NCBI GenBank assembly: GCA_003573635.1
Contig: QUTJ01031632.1
Span: 1-13,787, forward strand
Length of the DNA stretch: 13,787 nucleotides
Reading direction: 5' to 3'
Source of the DNA: Goniomonas avonlea
Lineage: Eukaryota; Cryptophyceae; Goniomonadida; Goniomonadaceae
This document shows positions 13,059 to 13,787 of this stretch, piece by piece. The notes below the pieces were generated by a model that was not told where the DNA came from, searched no databases, and worked only from the letters and a program-made list of their open reading frames with translations. Position 1 is the stretch's first letter. The number at the start of each line of letters is the position of its first letter. The position numbers and the translations under genes are program-made.

Positions 13059-13688
13059 AGCGAAGAAAGAGAGGGAGAGGGAGAAAGAGAGAGAGGAGAG
13101 AGAGGGACAGCGATGGCGAAAAGAAGAAGAAAAAAAGATGGAAGAAACAGGTGGTGTGGGACCGACAGCAAATGCGACTGGGTGAGACGCGGGTGGTCGG
13201 CGGTGCTGGCACGTGCTTGAATAGTCGGATAGGTTCCAAAATTGGCAGGCTTTGACAGGATTGAAGGCGACGAACGGTCGTTGGAGGTGCAGCCTCAGGT
13301 GCTGGATGAAAGGTAGATGAATGGTGTTTGAGGGTTGCCACAGACGAAGTCCGGATTTTGTCTGTAGAACAAGGGGTAGTTGTAGTGGCGATAAGGTGGT
13401 GGAGGAAGTAAATACAGCCGTTGTAAGAGGAAGGTGGTAGTTGAGGTGGTGTTGATCGTCCCAATGATCGGTCAGTGACATACTAGTCAGTGACTTACTT
13501 GATAACTCTCTAGAAGTCAGGTGTCTGGCATATGTGTCGAAGCCGAGCAGCAAGCCGAAGACCGAATACTGGGAGGGAATAGAAAGAGTTCGAGTGGTGG
13601 GAAAGACATCGAAGGTTGGAGAGAGTGGACCCTTCTCGCTGGAAATCGGTGTTCCGAAGGGTGTCACCGAATTTCCAGTCTGAGGGGT
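13059..13688. other. Purine-rich gene-free stretch
   Basis: The plus strand is rich in G and A (GAAGAAAGAGAGGG near 13060, AAGAAGAAAAAAAG near 13125, GGTGGT words to 13460). The purine bias leaves a long stop-free frame on the minus strand, but it has no ATG for its first part, no recognisable domain, and ends in CT-repeat-encoded Ser/Leu sequence. I do not call a gene. Confidence 0.5.
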
Positions 13689-13709
13689 TTGGGGGCAGAT
13701 TGCCCCCAA
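13689..13709. other. Perfect 9-bp hairpin with a 3-nt loop
   Basis: TTGGGGGCA-gat-TGCCCCCAA is a perfect inverted repeat, flanked on the right by GA repeats. It has no assignable role; it could be a terminal part of an element that continues outside the window. Confidence 0.7.
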
Positions 13710-13714
13710 TGAGA

Positions 13715-13743
13715 AAGAGAGAGATCGAGACTCTCGAGAGATC

Positions 13744-13787
<44 letters not shown>
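13715..13787. repeat. GA microsatellite at the window end
   Basis: GAGAGA and GATCGAGA words lead into a (GA)n run of about 37 bp from 13750 to the end. It may continue beyond the window. Confidence 0.95.

Noticed and set aside
13044-13709. Minus-strand 221-codon stop-free frame
   Set aside because: No ATG at its beginning, composition follows the purine-rich plus strand, and it ends in repeat-encoded Ser/Leu. No family is recognised.

Overview
The window is nuclear DNA from a eukaryote, most likely a unicellular alga or other protist. It contains two spliced genes with GT-AG introns, a tRNA-Tyr with an intron at the canonical position, a possible AATAAA poly(A) signal, and a very high density of GA/CT/CA/CCTG microsatellites in introns and intergenic DNA. 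The exon sequence of the large gene reads like the bubblegum-type acyl-CoA synthetases I recall from diatoms and oomycetes. A stramenopile or related chromalveolate is therefore my best guess, but the sequence alone does not settle it.

Layout. Positions 1-2290 hold no gene I can support. They contain nested simple repeats, a 106-bp minisatellite, an exact 39-bp AT-rich duplication, and a pair of inverted repeat arms with 41 identical bases about 1.1 kb apart. Positions 2738-3871 on the minus strand encode a five-exon, secreted, glycogenin-like GT8 protein (309 aa in the simplest model) whose metal-binding motifs are degenerate. A 272-bp divergent intergenic region (3872-4143) separates it from the main gene. 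That gene (4144-9061, plus strand, 13 exons, 780 aa) is a bubblegum-type long-chain acyl-CoA synthetase. Its first three introns are tiny (45-50 nt) and its later introns are bloated with microsatellites and with duplications of neighbouring exon ends. Positions 9062-11054 have no recognised gene but carry a run of strong hairpins. Positions 11055-12059 encode an intronless, unrecognised 334-aa protein with an S-P-[R/K] hexad array. A tRNA-Tyr(GUA) with a 27-nt intron lies at 12311-12410 on the minus strand. Positions 12411-13787 are repeat-rich with no supported gene.

The genes do not form an obvious pathway. The acyl-CoA synthetase activates fatty acids, while the GT8 protein belongs to the secretory system; the only link visible is their shared 5' region.

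The most interesting signals are: (1) a dispersed GA-flanked element that folds into a three-way junction, with stems that differ in sequence but keep pairing between copies; (2) the simultaneous loss of several GT8 metal-site residues; (3) repeated duplication of exon ends together with their 5' splice sites inside downstream introns; (4) the hexad SP-repeat protein; and (5) the hairpin cluster at 10029-10378.
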